Origin: Ligustrum vulgare
Lineage: Eukaryota > Streptophyta > Magnoliopsida > Lamiales > Oleaceae
Reading direction: 5' to 3'
DNA: 64,000 nt
Assembly (NCBI GenBank): GCA_963555705.1
Contig: OY743187.1
Location: 15,018,133 to 15,082,132 of the forward strand
The position numbers and the translations under genes were made by a program. A model generated the notes under the pieces. The model saw nothing but the letters and a program-made list of their open reading frames with translations, made no database searches and was not told the origin of the DNA. Shown piece by piece: positions 1 to 11,442 of the stretch (its first letter is position 1; each line of letters opens with the position of its first letter).

Positions 1-2085
1 TATTGTTCCTTTTGAGTTTAGCAAGCACATAAATTCTACTTGCTATTTGTATCTACTTGTTATAAATTCCTTCTTCCTTTGTTTGTGATTTCCTTAACTT
101 CACAAGAATTATACTTTGTGGTTTAGTTGATTACCTTCCTTGGAGAACTTGAAAAAGGAGATTTGAGTGGAAAAAGGCAAGAGTGGTGAGCTCATTAGAG
201 GGTAAAAGCCTAAATTGAGTGAAACACGAGTGAAAATTATTCTTGTGAGAACACTTTCACACTTGCACACCATGTCAAATTCCAATGCTCAAACTCAAGA
301 TTTGAAATACTTGTTACAAAATCTTTCAACCACCATGGCTAGACAAATGGAGAAGATTGGGGGTGAGTTGGAAAATTTAGGAACAAGAGGGGAGAGTACA
401 TCAACTAGTAAGGGTGAAGAAAATAGGGATGGTAGGAGAAGGTTGAGGGATAAATTTGGGAACATTGCGTATAGGGATGGAAGTAGAAAACAAAGTGGGA
501 GTTTGAATAGAAAAGAAGTTAGGGGTGAATGTGGGGATGTTTTGAGAAATAATGGGGATGGTGAACAAGATGGGAGTTTGAATAGGAAAAGAAGAGATGG
601 GTTAGAAGGTAGGAGAAATGGAGTTGATGAAAATATTGATAGTGCGAGAATGCAAAATTCATCACTCCATGGAATGGGTAGAAGAGGAGAAGTAGAAGAA
701 GATTGGAGTATGAATAGGAGGAGAAGAGAATGGGTAGATAGGAGTGGAGATGGAATTGATGATATTATTGATATGGCAAAAATGAAAAGTCCATCATTCC
801 ATAGGAGGGGTGATAATGAGAGGGAAGTGTTGGAGATGAATGCTAGGCCACCAACATCTTTGGCCCATGATAATGAGAAGGAGAAGGATGGAGAAAATAT
901 TTTCTACACTAGATGTCTTGTGGGGAATAGGGCATGTAGTCTCATTATAGATGGGGAGAGTGACACGAATTTGATGAGTGCTAGTAGGGTGGAGAAATTG
1001 GGGTTACCGGTTAAGAAGCATCCTAATCCTTATGTATTGCAAAGGTTGGGTGATGATGGGGGAGTGAGAGTGAGTGGACAAGTTCTTCTTGCTTTCAACA
1101 TTGGATCCTATTGTGACCAAGTGATATGTGATGTAGTTCCCATGCACACTACACACATAATTTTGGGGCGACCTTGGCAAAGTGATAGGAGTGTGACACA
1201 TGACAAGAGGAAGAACCGGTATAGCTTCCAAATGAATGGAAAAAGGGTTGTGATCCTATCTTTGAGTTTGGAGGAAGTTCATAAAGATCAAATGAAACTC
1301 AAGAAGGAGTGGGAGGAAGAAGAGGAGAAAAAGAAAGACAAGGAATGTGAAAATGAAGAAGAAAAGAAAAAGGAGAAAGAAATTGAAAATGAAGATTCAA
1401 TTGAGAGAATTGAAAAAAATAAATATGAGGGTAAGAGAGTTAGGTCCACGTCCCTAGAAAAAAGAGAGGCAATGAGAGTTGGAGCCACGACTCCAGAAAA
1501 AGGAGAGGCGAGAGAAGCACCGAGAGTTGAGGTTACTACCTCAGAAAAAGGTGAGGGAGTGATGAGTGCCACAAAGAAAATTGAGAGGAGAGATCACACA
1601 AAAATGTTCTTTACTCTTGAATTTTCTAACAATGCCCTCCCTAGCTTGGTTACTTCTTTGTTACAGGAGATCGTGAGACCGACTTATCAAAGCAACCAAG
1701 AACTCAAAAGTCATGCCGAGTGAAAGAACTTTATGGAGATATTTTCCTACCACAGCAAATACAATCAAGGTAAAGAAAATGTGGTAACCGATGCAACATC
1801 TAGGAGGTACGCTTCTAACACTTCTTCGAGAGCAAGGTTATTATATTTGGAATACATCAAAGGATTGTATGACATTGATGTGGACTTGACAAATGAAATT
1901 TTGTCATGTGGAAATGTTGCATGTAATGAAGGTCCTTGGCATGATAAATTCCTCATTTGTAAATTCAAATTTCTATGTGTACCTAATTGTCTAAGTGCCA
2001 ACTCATTTTGTATTAAGCATGTTAAGGGCATCCATGTTACTAATCCGAATTTGTTAAACATTTGTGAATTGTTGTGCAATTTGAG
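1..2085 (+). mobile_element. Ty3/gypsy retrotransposon remnant, internally deleted
   Basis: The stretch holds the untranslated leader, a fused gag/protease reading frame and a short RNase H/integrase piece of a plant Ty3/gypsy element, in the correct order. The gag capsid core and the whole reverse transcriptase are missing. The 3' side stops where an unrelated LTR-like repeat begins near 2086. No LTR of its own is visible, so the left end probably lies outside the window. Confidence 0.8.
215..1723 (+). pseudogene. Gypsy gag N-terminus fused to retroviral-type aspartic protease, capsid region lost
   Basis: This is a 502-codon open frame; a likelier start is the Met at about codon 20 (MSNSNAQTQDLKYLLQ). 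Residues about 20-210 are a polar, Arg/Glu/Gly-rich gag-like leader with repeated short motifs (GSLNRK, SMNRRRR). The usual gag capsid domain is absent. Residues about 230-350 match the protease domain of plant gypsy elements: CSLIIDG, then VEKLGLP, LGRPWQ and RYSF in the expected order. The catalytic Asp is kept in IIDG, but the following residues (ESDTN) depart from the usual pattern. The C-terminal third is a charged Glu/Lys run, then a stop before any reverse transcriptase. It is probably a deletion derivative and not a working gag-pol, although the frame has stayed open. Confidence 0.8.
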
Positions 2086-2116
2086 ATCGCAAGTGTACGA
2101 TATCGCAATCAAGTAA
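1733..2116 (+). pseudogene. Gypsy RNase H end / integrase start fragment
   Basis: The translation contains a degraded form of the plant gypsy junction between RNase H and integrase: YNQGKENVVTDATSRRY, where intact relatives have a DALSRR-type motif, followed about 60 residues later by LCVPNCLS, typical of the integrase zinc-binding region. It starts 10 bp after the preceding gag/protease frame, so about 1.5 kb of reverse transcriptase coding DNA has been deleted. The last ~10 codons read into the next repeat unit. It is not functional. Confidence 0.75.
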
Positions 2117-3293
2117 TAAAGTGGACCTTAGAGTCCGGATTATCGTTCCCACGAGGACTGTTTACTAAGTACCGAAATGTTTTAGTTCTAATTTTATTTG
2201 AACAGACGAAATAGAATTTGTGGTTTTAAATTAAAACTAAGAAGATGAATTAAATAATTAAATTGTGAAATTGTTTTGTTTTTAAAAAATGATTGTAAAG
2301 TGGTTGGGATTCACGATTTCACCTAGCTAATTAAATCAATTCCAATTCCAGTTTTATTTCCTATTTGTGTGTTCGGTCGAATTCACTAATTTAAATTGAG
2401 ATTCCTCTCTCGAGTTTAAATCAATCCTACCTAAATAAGTCAACCTTGTATCTCTACAGCGGGTCCGAATATTCCTTAACTAGATGCATTACACACAAGA
2501 ATTCACACACGACCGCAATAATTACAAGAGTATATCTCTATCTCTCGTTCAATTACCGGATTTATTACCTAGATCTATGTTATTAACTCACCTCTCGGAT
2601 TATGGAAATAACACATGAAATCACGAATAAGTGGCCAGTTCATTCACGCATTAAACGCAATAATAAATCAACACATGCATTAAAACGTTAAAACAAAGAA
2701 TATGGCATTAAAATAATTAACTAGGCTACATCGTTCATCCCAACGTTAAAATTAGTTACACATCATCATGAAATAACAAAAACAGTAAAAATAAATGTTC
2801 ATTGAAAAACAATATAAAGAATGGAAAGATTGCACCAATTATCAATTCTTCAACTGTTTCCAATTCACGCCCCTTTGCGATGCTTGATTCCCCAAGAATT
2901 TGATGTTGATTTCTCGATTGTGGCTCGTTCTATGGAGAGGAAAAGGTCTCATTTTCGTGCCTCTTATGTTGTATATATATCTTTTGGAGAAAACCTAGGT
3001 CAAAACAAGAAAAGTCTGATAAAAATCGCGAGAAAAAGCCCACAGTCGGCCCAGTCGGAAATGCACGTGATCGCTCAGGCTTACGGCAGGCGATCGCGTG
3101 GAATACCCAAGAACTCTCGGGTTGAGAATTAACACCTTCTCGCGATCGCGACTTCATCTTCTTTTCGGCTGTGCACGTTAGTCCTTGACTTTTAATTGCA
3201 CCTTCAGTCCTCAACTTTCAATTGTTGCAATTTAGTCCCCAAACTTTATCTTCTTCCCGGCAACGGAACCAAAAAACTTGTTCACCTGATATC
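2086..3293. repeat. LTR-like 1.2 kb repeat unit, copy 1
   Basis: This is the first of two direct copies; the second begins near 3294. Shared landmarks in the same order are a motif of two small hairpins (GGAC...GTCC, GTCC...GGAC) near 2130, an AT-rich middle, a CpG-rich segment with GCGATCGC palindromes (3090, 3142), and a block reading 'gcaatttagtccccaaac' near 3232. At 3256-3271 follows the reverse complement of a tRNA-Asp-type primer binding site. This suggests a minus-strand LTR element of the Athila/Tat gypsy type. The exact LTR ends are uncertain. Confidence 0.55.
3256..3271 (-). other. Primer-binding-site-like sequence (tRNA-Asp type)
   Basis: The plus strand reads cccggcaacggaacca, close to the 3' end of plant tRNA-Asp including CCA. 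On the minus strand it would be a primer binding site for a gypsy element whose 5' LTR lies to the right. Two mismatches to the common form show decay. Confidence 0.55.
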
Positions 3294-4497
3294 TAGCGAT
3301 GCGAGATATCCCCGCAAGTGCACGGGTCGTGAGAAGTAATAAAGTGGACCTAAGAGTCCGGATTATCGTCCCACGAGGACTGCTATTAAGTACCGAAAAA
3401 TATTAGTTCCTAACTCTATTTGAACGGACGAATTTGTTTGAGATTGTTAACTACAACTAAAGAATTAAACTAAAGAAATAAAATTGCGAAATTGCTTTTG
3501 TGTTTAAATACGATTGTAAAGTAGTTGGGAATCCCGATTTCACCTAGCCAATTATATTAACTCCAATTCAAGTTTTATTTCCTAATTATGCATTCGGTCG
3601 AATTCACTAATTTAAATTGAAATTCCTCTCTCGAGTTTAAATCAATTCTACCTAAATAAGTCAACCATGTATCTCTACAGAGGGTCCGAATATTCCTTAT
3701 CTAGATGCATAACACGCAAGAATTCACACACGACCGCAATAATTACAAGAGTATATCTCTATCTCTCGTTCAATTACCGGATTTATTACCACGTTCTAAA
3801 TTATTAACTCACCTCTCGGATTATGGAAATAACTCAATAAATCATGAATTGGTGATCAAGCAATTCAAGCATTAAGAACAATAATAAATCAATACATGCA
3901 ACAAAACATTAAAACAACTGAATTTGGAATTAAAAATAATATGACTAGGCTACATCGTTCATCCCAACGTTAAAATTAGTTACACATCATGATTGTAAAA
4001 CAAAAACAATAAAATATAACGTTCATTGAAAATAACAAAGAAGAATGGAAAGATTGCACCAATTATCAATTCTTCCAGTATCTTCAATTCACGCCCCTCT
4101 GCGATGCTTGAATATCCAAGAATTTAATGTTGATTTCTCGATTGTGACTCGTTCTATGGAGAGGCAAATGTCTGATTTTCGTGCCTCTTCTGTTGTATAT
4201 ATATCTTTTGGAGAAAACCTAGGTCAAGAAGAGAGAAGTCTAATAAAAATCGCGAGAAAAAGCCCACAGCTGGCCCAGCCGGATACGCACGCGATCGCGT
4301 GGTATCAACCCTAGCGATCGCGTGGACTTCATTAAAACTCTCGGGTTACAATTTTGCGTCTTCTCGCGATCGCTTGGTGTGTGACCAGCGATCGCGACTT
4401 CATCATTCTTCCGGCTGTGTAAGTTAGTCCCTGACTTTTAATTGCACCTTCAGTCCTCAACTTTCAATTGTTGCAATTTAGTCCCCAAACTTTATCT
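3294..4497. repeat. LTR-like 1.2 kb repeat unit, copy 2
   Basis: This is a direct copy of 2086-3252 with small indels. Its CpG-rich segment carries four GCGATCGC palindromes between 4291 and 4395, against two intact ones in copy 1. It ends abruptly at 4497, at the position where copy 1 runs into the primer-binding-site-like sequence. A copia fragment follows directly, so this is a recombination or insertion junction. Short frames at 2821 and 4045 (both beginning MERLHQLSIL) are the same sequence in each copy and are not taken as genes. Confidence 0.6.
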
Positions 4498-6329
4498 TCC
4501 AATGGTCTTGATTCAGTTGCGTTGAACATTCCCTCTTCTCCTCCAGAGATCTCACCTGCCCCATCGTCACCTGAGGTACGTTCTCCTCCTTTCTTGTCTA
4601 ATAATCCATCTTCTGTGTCAACATGTGGTCCCACCAAACATATGCCTAGTCGTTCAAACCGTGGTCAGCCCCCAAAACGGTATGAACCCATCCTCAATGC
4701 AAAAGCTAAATACCCTGTTGCTAACTATGTGTCGACCCATAGGCTGTCTAAACCTTATGTTGCCTTTGTGAATCAATTATCTTCTGTGTCTCTTCCTAGT
4801 AAATTGCAGGATGCAATGCGGGATGAGAAGTGGATGCAAGCAATGGCAGTCGAAATGGACGCTCTTGAGAAGAATTGTACGTGGGAATTAGTGTCATTAC
4901 CTCCCGGAAAAAAGATAATTGGTTGTCGGTGGGTGTTTACCGTGAAGCACAATTCAGATGGATCAGTGGACAGGTACAAGGCTAGATTAGTAGCTAAAGG
5001 CTATACTCAGAAGTATGGGGTGGATTACGATGAGACATTTGCACCAGTGGCCAAAATTAACACAATTCGGGTACTTCTTTCGTTAGCTGCTACTCTTGAT
5101 TGGCCTTTGCAACAGTTTGATGTTAAGAATGCCTTCTTACATGGTGATCTGCATGAAGAGATTTATATGGATTTGCCCCTGGCTATGGTACTTATACTAA
5201 AGAGCAGGTGGTGTGCCAATTGAAGAAGTCTCTTTATGGTCTGAAGCAGTCTCCCAGAGCTTGGTTTGGCAGATTTACCAAGTTCATGAAGAAAATTGGG
5301 TACCGACAAAGCAATTCCGATCACACATTGTTCCTTAAACATCAATATAGTAAAGTGACAGCCTTGATTATTTATGTTGATGACATGGTTGTGACGGGTG
5401 ATGACTTGGAAGAGATTCAAAGGTTACAAGGGCAATTATCTTCTGAATTTGAGATGAAAGATTTGGGTAACTTGAAATATTTCTTAGGAATTGAAGTTGC
5501 TCGTGGGAAGGATTGTATTGTGTTGAGTCAAAGGAAATATGTTCTAGACTTGCTGGCTGAAACAGGTATGCTTAATTGTCAACCTATCTGTACTCCCATC
5601 GAGCAGAACCATCGATTAGCAGAGTATTTGGATCAAGTACCAACAAATAAAGCGAGATACCAGAGGTTAGTCGGACGGTTGATTTATTTATCTCACACTA
5701 GACCGGATTTAGCTTATGCATTAGGTGTGGTAAGTCAGTTCATGCATAATCCCAGTGAGGCTCATATGGGTGTTGTATTTCGTATTTTACGGTATTTAAA
5801 GTCTGCTCCAGGGAAGGGGTTAATTTTTTCGAAATGCAGTCACCTAGATATTTCTGGATACACAGATGCAGACTGGGCAGGTAATATTACAGATCGCAGA
5901 TCTACTTCAGGCTACTTCACATTTGTAGGTGGTAACTTGGTTACGTGGAAGAGCAAGAAACAAAAGGTGGTGGCTCGTTCTAGTGCAGAAGCAGAGTATA
6001 GAGGAATGGCTCGAGGACTTTGTGAGATGTTGTGGCTGAGACATTTGTTGAGAGATTTAGGGTTCAAGCAAGAAAAGGCTATGTCACTTTATTGTGATAA
6101 TAAGGCTGCAATTGAAATTGCTCACAACCCTGTTCAACATGATCGTACGAAACATGTGGAGGTAGATCGCCATTTCATTAAAGAAAACCTTGATAGGAAG
6201 GTCATTTTGTTTCCTTTCGTTCCTACTGAAGAACAGTTGGCAGATATTCTCACAAAGGCTCTCTCAAGTAAAGCCTTTTATGACTCACTAGACAAGTTGG
6301 GCATCCGTGATCTATATGCACCAACTTGA
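4498..6329 (+). pseudogene. Copia reverse transcriptase-RNase H, one frameshift
   Basis: The first frame (to 5223) carries the RVT_2 start: [34 protein letters not shown] and [11 protein letters not shown]. At the C-run 5176-5179 the frame breaks, apparently by loss of one C. The second frame from about 5208 continues with [16 protein letters not shown], the catalytic YVDD at about 5372, and the RNase H core GYTDADWAG, STSGY and SSAEAEYRGM. It ends at 6329. Apart from that single break the sequence is well preserved, so this is a relatively young copy. As it stands it cannot give a full polymerase. Confidence 0.9.
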
Positions 6330-6523
6330 GGGGGAGTATTGGAATAAGTCATACCATCTATTATTAAGGTTGTATATCTTGTATATTATTTGGAATATTC
6401 TCTATTATTTTGTTTCCTTATAAGACACGTTGTATCTAGTATATATAATCCATTCTTGGAGAAGATTAATATATTACAAAATTCTAGATTCCTTTGTTTT
6501 CTTGGTTCCTTGTGACTAATCCA
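4498..6523 (+). mobile_element. Ty1/copia retrotransposon 3' fragment with polypurine tract and partial LTR
   Basis: The 3' half of a copia element: reverse transcriptase and RNase H coding, a stop at 6327-6329, a polypurine tract (gagggggag, 6328-6336) and directly after it the beginning of the 3' LTR. The LTR contains a TATA-like run near 6440. Gag, protease and integrase are missing; the left end is fused to the LTR-like unit at 4497. The right LTR end near 6523 is approximate. Confidence 0.85.
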
Positions 6524-6848
6524 ATGTACAAAATATTGAAGTCCATCCCTAAATGAAAATTAGGTTACTTGAAACAAGATTTTAGCTCAATTCAAAATTT
6601 GTCATCCATACCAATTTGAAATTTTAGTCGGCCCTAGTTCTAAACTTGTTTTTACAAGGGTTAGATTATATTTCATTCTTGAAGATTGATTGTAATGATG
6701 ATGATTTTATAGAATTTTTTTTTTCTTTTTTTTTTTTCGGTAGCTGAAGATTGATTACAGAGTTATATATCTATGTCTACAATCTATAAAAATGGAGGAT
6801 TAATGAGAAACTTTTGATTAACAATTTTACCTTTTTATATTTGACTAT
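6524..6848. other. Intergenic, AT-rich, no gene seen
   Basis: AT-rich DNA with a poly-T tract at about 6715-6740. No coding or RNA signal was recognised. Confidence 0.6.
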
Positions 6849-7024
6849 GAGTCTGTTTGATTAATGGAAAAGTTTTATCATAATTTTTCAAACTCAATCT
6901 CATCATTCATCCTTAGTCAAGCCTACAGTTTTTAACTTTTCAAACATTTTTAAACCACACATCCATAAATAAATAAATAAAAAATCCACAAATATCAAAA
7001 GTTTTCCATGGACTAAACAAACTC
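6849..7024. mobile_element. MITE, Tourist-like
   Basis: A 176-bp element with terminal inverted repeats of about 33 bp (gagtctgtttgattaatgg at the left; the right end is its imperfect reverse complement, ending caaactc). Both sides carry TAT, compatible with the 3-bp target duplication of PIF/Harbinger-derived MITEs. It has no coding capacity. Confidence 0.7.
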
Positions 7025-7804
7025 TATATATTCAATATACCTTTATTCATGAATATCATTAAATAATTCACTAAATCTTTTATTATCTAATAATTTAAAA
7101 CGTTATAATATAATTTTATTTTATTTTTCCTTCTCATTTAATATATTATTAAATTACGTTACTATTTAACAATCTACAATGTTATACTATAATTTTATAT
7201 TATTACACTTTCTCACATTATTATGTATTAGAAAATAGAAAAATCACATGAGTTTCAATTCAAAATATTACAATTTCATTAATTCGTGACTTTTATTTTC
7301 ATAAGTTATACGGAATATTTTACATTTTTTAATTCACATTTACCTATCTTTTATCCTATTATTATTTGGGGTCATATTCTCAATAATTTTTCAAATTTTG
7401 TTATGATTTATCATTATAGTTTTTATTTTAGATAAGAAAAACTATGTTGTAATTTTTACTTCATTCTTAATAATTTATTCCACGTTTTCAAATTATATAC
7501 ATGGTAATTTAATTTTTTTTAAAAAAAATAATCTTCATGTGTATTCTGTTTAATATTTGACTTTTCTTTCAACAACATCATTCATCATATACATTTAATA
7601 ATTTTTACTTCATCATTAATAATTTATTCCACATTTTCAAATTATATACATAATTTAATAATAATAATAATAAATTCTTCATGTGTATCCTATTTAATAA
7701 TTCTAACTTTTCTTCAATAATATCATTCATCGTATACATCATTTGTACAATACACTCACATACTTCTAGAAAATTAAAAGATTTGATGTTATAACATATT
7801 TATG
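7025..7804. other. AT-rich intergenic DNA with a ~145-bp direct duplication
   Basis: There is no gene. Segments 7455-7595 and 7600-7740 are imperfect direct copies (both contain 'taataatttattccac' and 'cttcatgtgtat'), arranged in tandem. Confidence 0.6.
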
Positions 7805-8300
7805 AAGATCCACAAGCACATCTTCGGACTTTTCTGAAATTATGTGATATGCAGCACATGAATGGAGTTCCAGATAATGCTGTAAAGTTGAAAGTGTTTT
7901 TATTCTCGCTGGTAGACAAAGTAAAAGCATGGTTTTACTCTTTACCTCTACACACTATATATCACTACATTTGAAATTCTAAGCTATAAGTTTGAAGACT
8001 ATTCTTCCCATCAGGCCGGATGTCAAAACTTAGGCGTGAAATCCTTTCATTCAATCAATAGGCAGGAGAATTGATTTTTGAGGCTTGGGAAATGTTCAAC
8101 GAACTGGTTCGACAGTGTCCAATGCATGGAATTGCAGAATGGATTTTGGTGCTAAAATTTTACAATGGTTTGACAAATGACAACAGGAAGCATGTCGATT
8201 CTGCAGCGGTGGATCAGTAATGGATTTGACTTATGAAAAAGCATTAGAAATATTTGAGAAAATGGCTGCAAATAGTTATCATTTGTACTTGGATCGCTCG
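7805..8300 (+). pseudogene. Ty3/gypsy gag (capsid) relic
   Basis: Reading across frames gives the order of a plant gypsy Retrotrans_gag domain: a leucine-rich start ending CDMQHMNGVPDNAVKLK, then FLFSLVDKVKAWFYSLP, FEAWEMFNELVRQCPMHGI, KFYNGLTNDNRKHVDSAAGG and finally LTYEKALEIFEKMA. Frame changes occur near 7960 and 8215. No protease or polymerase follows; the next DNA is of copia type, so this is an isolated gag fragment. Confidence 0.8.
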
Positions 8301-9344
8301 GGATAAAAATCTGGGGGTATTACAGAAAATATCTATGGGCCTAGTCGTACTACACGACTTGTTAAGCAACGAATGTTTCAAATATCTGGCACTGCATGTG
8401 AAACAATATGCAGTACATGTAATACTTTATTTTCCTGACAATGCATAATAAGTGCTAATAAATACATGATTATTAACAATGTAAATACTAAAAGATGATT
8501 GGCTCTAATTACTAGCTGCGCACTTTGAAGTACCATGAGTGATATCAAAATGTATAATCATCAACTCGGTACGTTGGTGTATTCTTTGAAGTACCAATGA
8601 GTGGGATTAAACAAGATAATCAATACATCGGTACTTTGGGATTATGGTGAAATGATTAGAGAAAATTAATTTGAAATATAAGAATCGTTACATATCTAAA
8701 GTTTCATGACTAAATTTGGTGGTAGCAATTTGAAAATTGCAATATGAATCATATAAGATGTCTGAAGTATACAATATAATCCTTAAAGGATTAAAATATG
8801 TTTGAAATATATAATTCAAATTTTTAAGAAACTTGTTTGATCAAAGTATACGAACACTTTGCGATCCGAATATTTAATATGCCTTGAATAGATTCAATTT
8901 GTAATGACATGTGCTTTGTAGTATAAAATTAGATTACATGAAGAATGATACAAATGACTCGTTATGACAAAGTTTTAAAATTGAGATATACCATTATTTT
9001 GAATAATATTTGAAAATCGTAGCAATTAATTTTCAAGATCCAAATTCATGGTTAATTATTCACCTGAAATGAATAAGCAACTTTTAGATTTGAAAAAATG
9101 CATTAAATACATTGATGAATATTGATTGTAGAACATAGCTTGACGTAACAAGTTCAAATGATTGAAAATATTTTATAGTTCTTCAAATTCAAAAAAAAAA
9201 TTGAATTTATATTCGAAGAACAAATAATATGAGATATGTGTTATTTATATATACTTAGTGAACATATTTGCTATTAAACCAATTAACAGTTAAATTAATT
9301 ATATGCAATATCAATATAATTGTAATGTTCTTATAGGGGGAGTT

Positions 9345-9942
9345 AATATGTGTTACACTTTTTTTCCTTAGTCGAGTTTTTGTCTCGCGAGATTTTTTTG
9401 GTAAGATTTTTAATGAGGTAGCTGTTATCAATGTCTATTGATATACTCTCATATACGAGACTCCTAAAGAGATCGCGATATGGATGATTCAATACAAATT
9501 GATTCAGGGGGAGTAGTTATAAGGATGATTCAATACATATTGAATTAAGGAAGTAGCTGCACTCTTTTTCCTTCATTCAGATTTTATCCCACTGAATTTT
9601 TCTAACAAGGTTTTAACGGGCGACATCAAAAAGCTCCGAGTTTTTCAAAAAAATCACTCAAAAAACAATGTAACTGATTTATCCACAAAACACTGTCAAC
9701 ATCTACATTCAAGAAATCGATTCACAAGATTGAGATGTATCAACTCGATGATTTACAGTGATCAACACTAGAAGGAGTAGCTGTACTCTTTTTCCTTAGT
9801 CAAGTTTTTGTCCCATTGAGTTTTCCGACAATGTTTTAACAAGGTAACATTCATCTTAATACTCCCAGAACAACTGTACTCTTTTTCCTTCGTTTCATAT
9901 TTTTGTCCCATTAGATTTTATCACACAAAATTTTAACAAGAT
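9345..9942 (+). repeat. Four degenerate ~65-bp direct repeats
   Basis: Copies start near 9350, 9552, 9785 and 9878. Each follows the pattern 'actctttttccttagtcaag', then 'tttttgtccca', then 'gttttaacaagg'. They are spaced 90-230 bp apart by AT-rich sequence. Confidence 0.7.
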
Positions 9943-9973
9943 AGATATTTTGTAATATGTCACCAAGAAAGAG

Positions 9974-10141
9974 TGTTGTAAATATTATCTTGTATTGGTG
10001 AATGATAATTGTATCTTATAGCCCTAAATATTATTACTTTGTATATCTCTATTCCCCTCCATATATATGGGCTCTATCATAATAAAACGCACAAGTTTAT
10101 TGGTCTCTTTATTTCTTCACTCTTCTCTCTAGTTTATCACA
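9974..10141 (+). repeat. Short LTR (168 bp), copia type
   Basis: Begins TGTTGTAAATATTATC and ends TTTATCACA. It contains a TATA-like run (ccatatatatggg, about 10061) followed by aataaaa near 10080, the expected promoter and polyadenylation layout. It is preceded by a purine-rich stretch (aagaaagag). No second copy occurs in the window. Confidence 0.6.
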
Positions 10142-11011
10142 CATACCATATTTTCTTATATGTGCACCACATTTTAAATGCATGAAATGTTCATAATCTT
10201 TAGTCAATATCACAACTATGTTCCCAACTTTTTTTCATTATATTCTTATTTTGTATCTTTCATTAGTTACACATCTTATCTCTCCTATCGGGTTCCACAA
10301 AAAAAGTTCGTTAAGAAGAAATAAAATGATTTATTTATCCCTCATATATTTAATAAGTAAAAAAATCAAAATTATGATTAAATACGTGCTCATCTTTTTA
10401 AAGCAAGATAACAAAAAAAAAAAAAAAAAAATGGATGAAAATCATCGATGAGTAGAAGATTTGTTTAGCCTCCGTTTGGGTAATCTTACTTTTTTTGTTT
10501 ATAAACCAATTTATAAACTACATAATATTTCAAACTACTTTTTAATCACACACATTTTTCATCTTTAATTTTTAACCACTACTTTTTACCTCAAAATCAT
10601 AAATAAATCAGTGTTAACAAAATGAAAAAAATTAAGAACATAAATATGACAATCTATAAAGATTAGGGAACAATATACAATTAAAATGTTGTGTGTTTAT
10701 AAGAGATTACGATGTTAATATAAATATATAATTAATTTTCTACAAAAAAAGCCAACGTTTCCCAATTCAAAATTGGTGCACCAAAAAATACAGTCAAAAT
10801 CAACGTTCCAAAAAGGCGCGCAAAGGAAGCAGAAACCTCAGCCATTTCCAACCTCTCCCGTTTCCTCGGACTCCCGTGTTTTACTCTTTTTTCTTCCCCT
10901 TAAACAAACTCAAATCTAATTCCTTCAATAATACCCTTCTAATCCAAGAAAATAGACTCATTTTTTCAGTTTTCTTTCTGTTAATTTCAAACAGAGGGTT
11001 ACATTGCAGAC
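10142..11011. other. Intergenic/promoter region of the phosphate carrier gene
   Basis: AT-rich DNA with one recognisable MITE-like end (cctccgtttggg, 10470). A TATA-like run (atataaatatataatt) lies at about 10720 and the GC content rises at 10800-10870. This fits a promoter and 5' UTR upstream of the ATG at 11012, but no start site can be fixed from sequence. Confidence 0.4.
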
Positions 11012-11372
11012 ATGGAAAACACACGACAATCTCTGATCCCAACATTTCTTTATTCATCATCGTTGACATCGAAAGGGATGGAGCAGAACCTGACGAGGAA
11101 TGTAAATTCACCTGCACAGTCCGATTCAATTTCGTCAGCATCATCAACGGCTGGGATTAAGAGGGATTTCTTGATCCCGGCGCCGAAAGAGAGTAGTATA
11201 AAGATGTTTTCGCCTGCGTATTATGGCGCCTGCACGGCTGGAGGGATATTGAGTTGTGGGCTCACTCATATGGCTGTCACCCCACTTGATCTCGTCAAGT
11301 GTAACATGCAGGTTTAGTTAGCTTATATTTAATTCCTATAAAAGTAACTTTTTTAGCCAAATATGCAGATCT

Positions 11373-11442
<70 letters not shown>

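Larger units (their letters stand above)
8450..10141 (+). mobile_element. Copia-type retrotransposon 3' region with terminal LTR
   Basis: Non-coding DNA with four degenerate ~65-bp repeats (see separate entry) of the kind found between the polymerase stop and the 3' LTR in some plant copia elements. It ends in a short LTR at 9974-10141. No coding domain survives. The left boundary is approximate. Confidence 0.6.

Noticed and set aside
2100..3400. Retrozyme (hammerhead-ribozyme retroelement) suggested by tandem units, a primer-site-like sequence and twin hairpins
   Set aside because: No hammerhead core (CTGANGA with a paired GAAA) is seen on either strand of the units.
4291..4395. GCGATCGC cluster as a HIP1-like (cyanobacterial) signal or transfer
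   Set aside because: Surroundings are plant LTR sequence present in two copies; the palindromes are part of that repeat.
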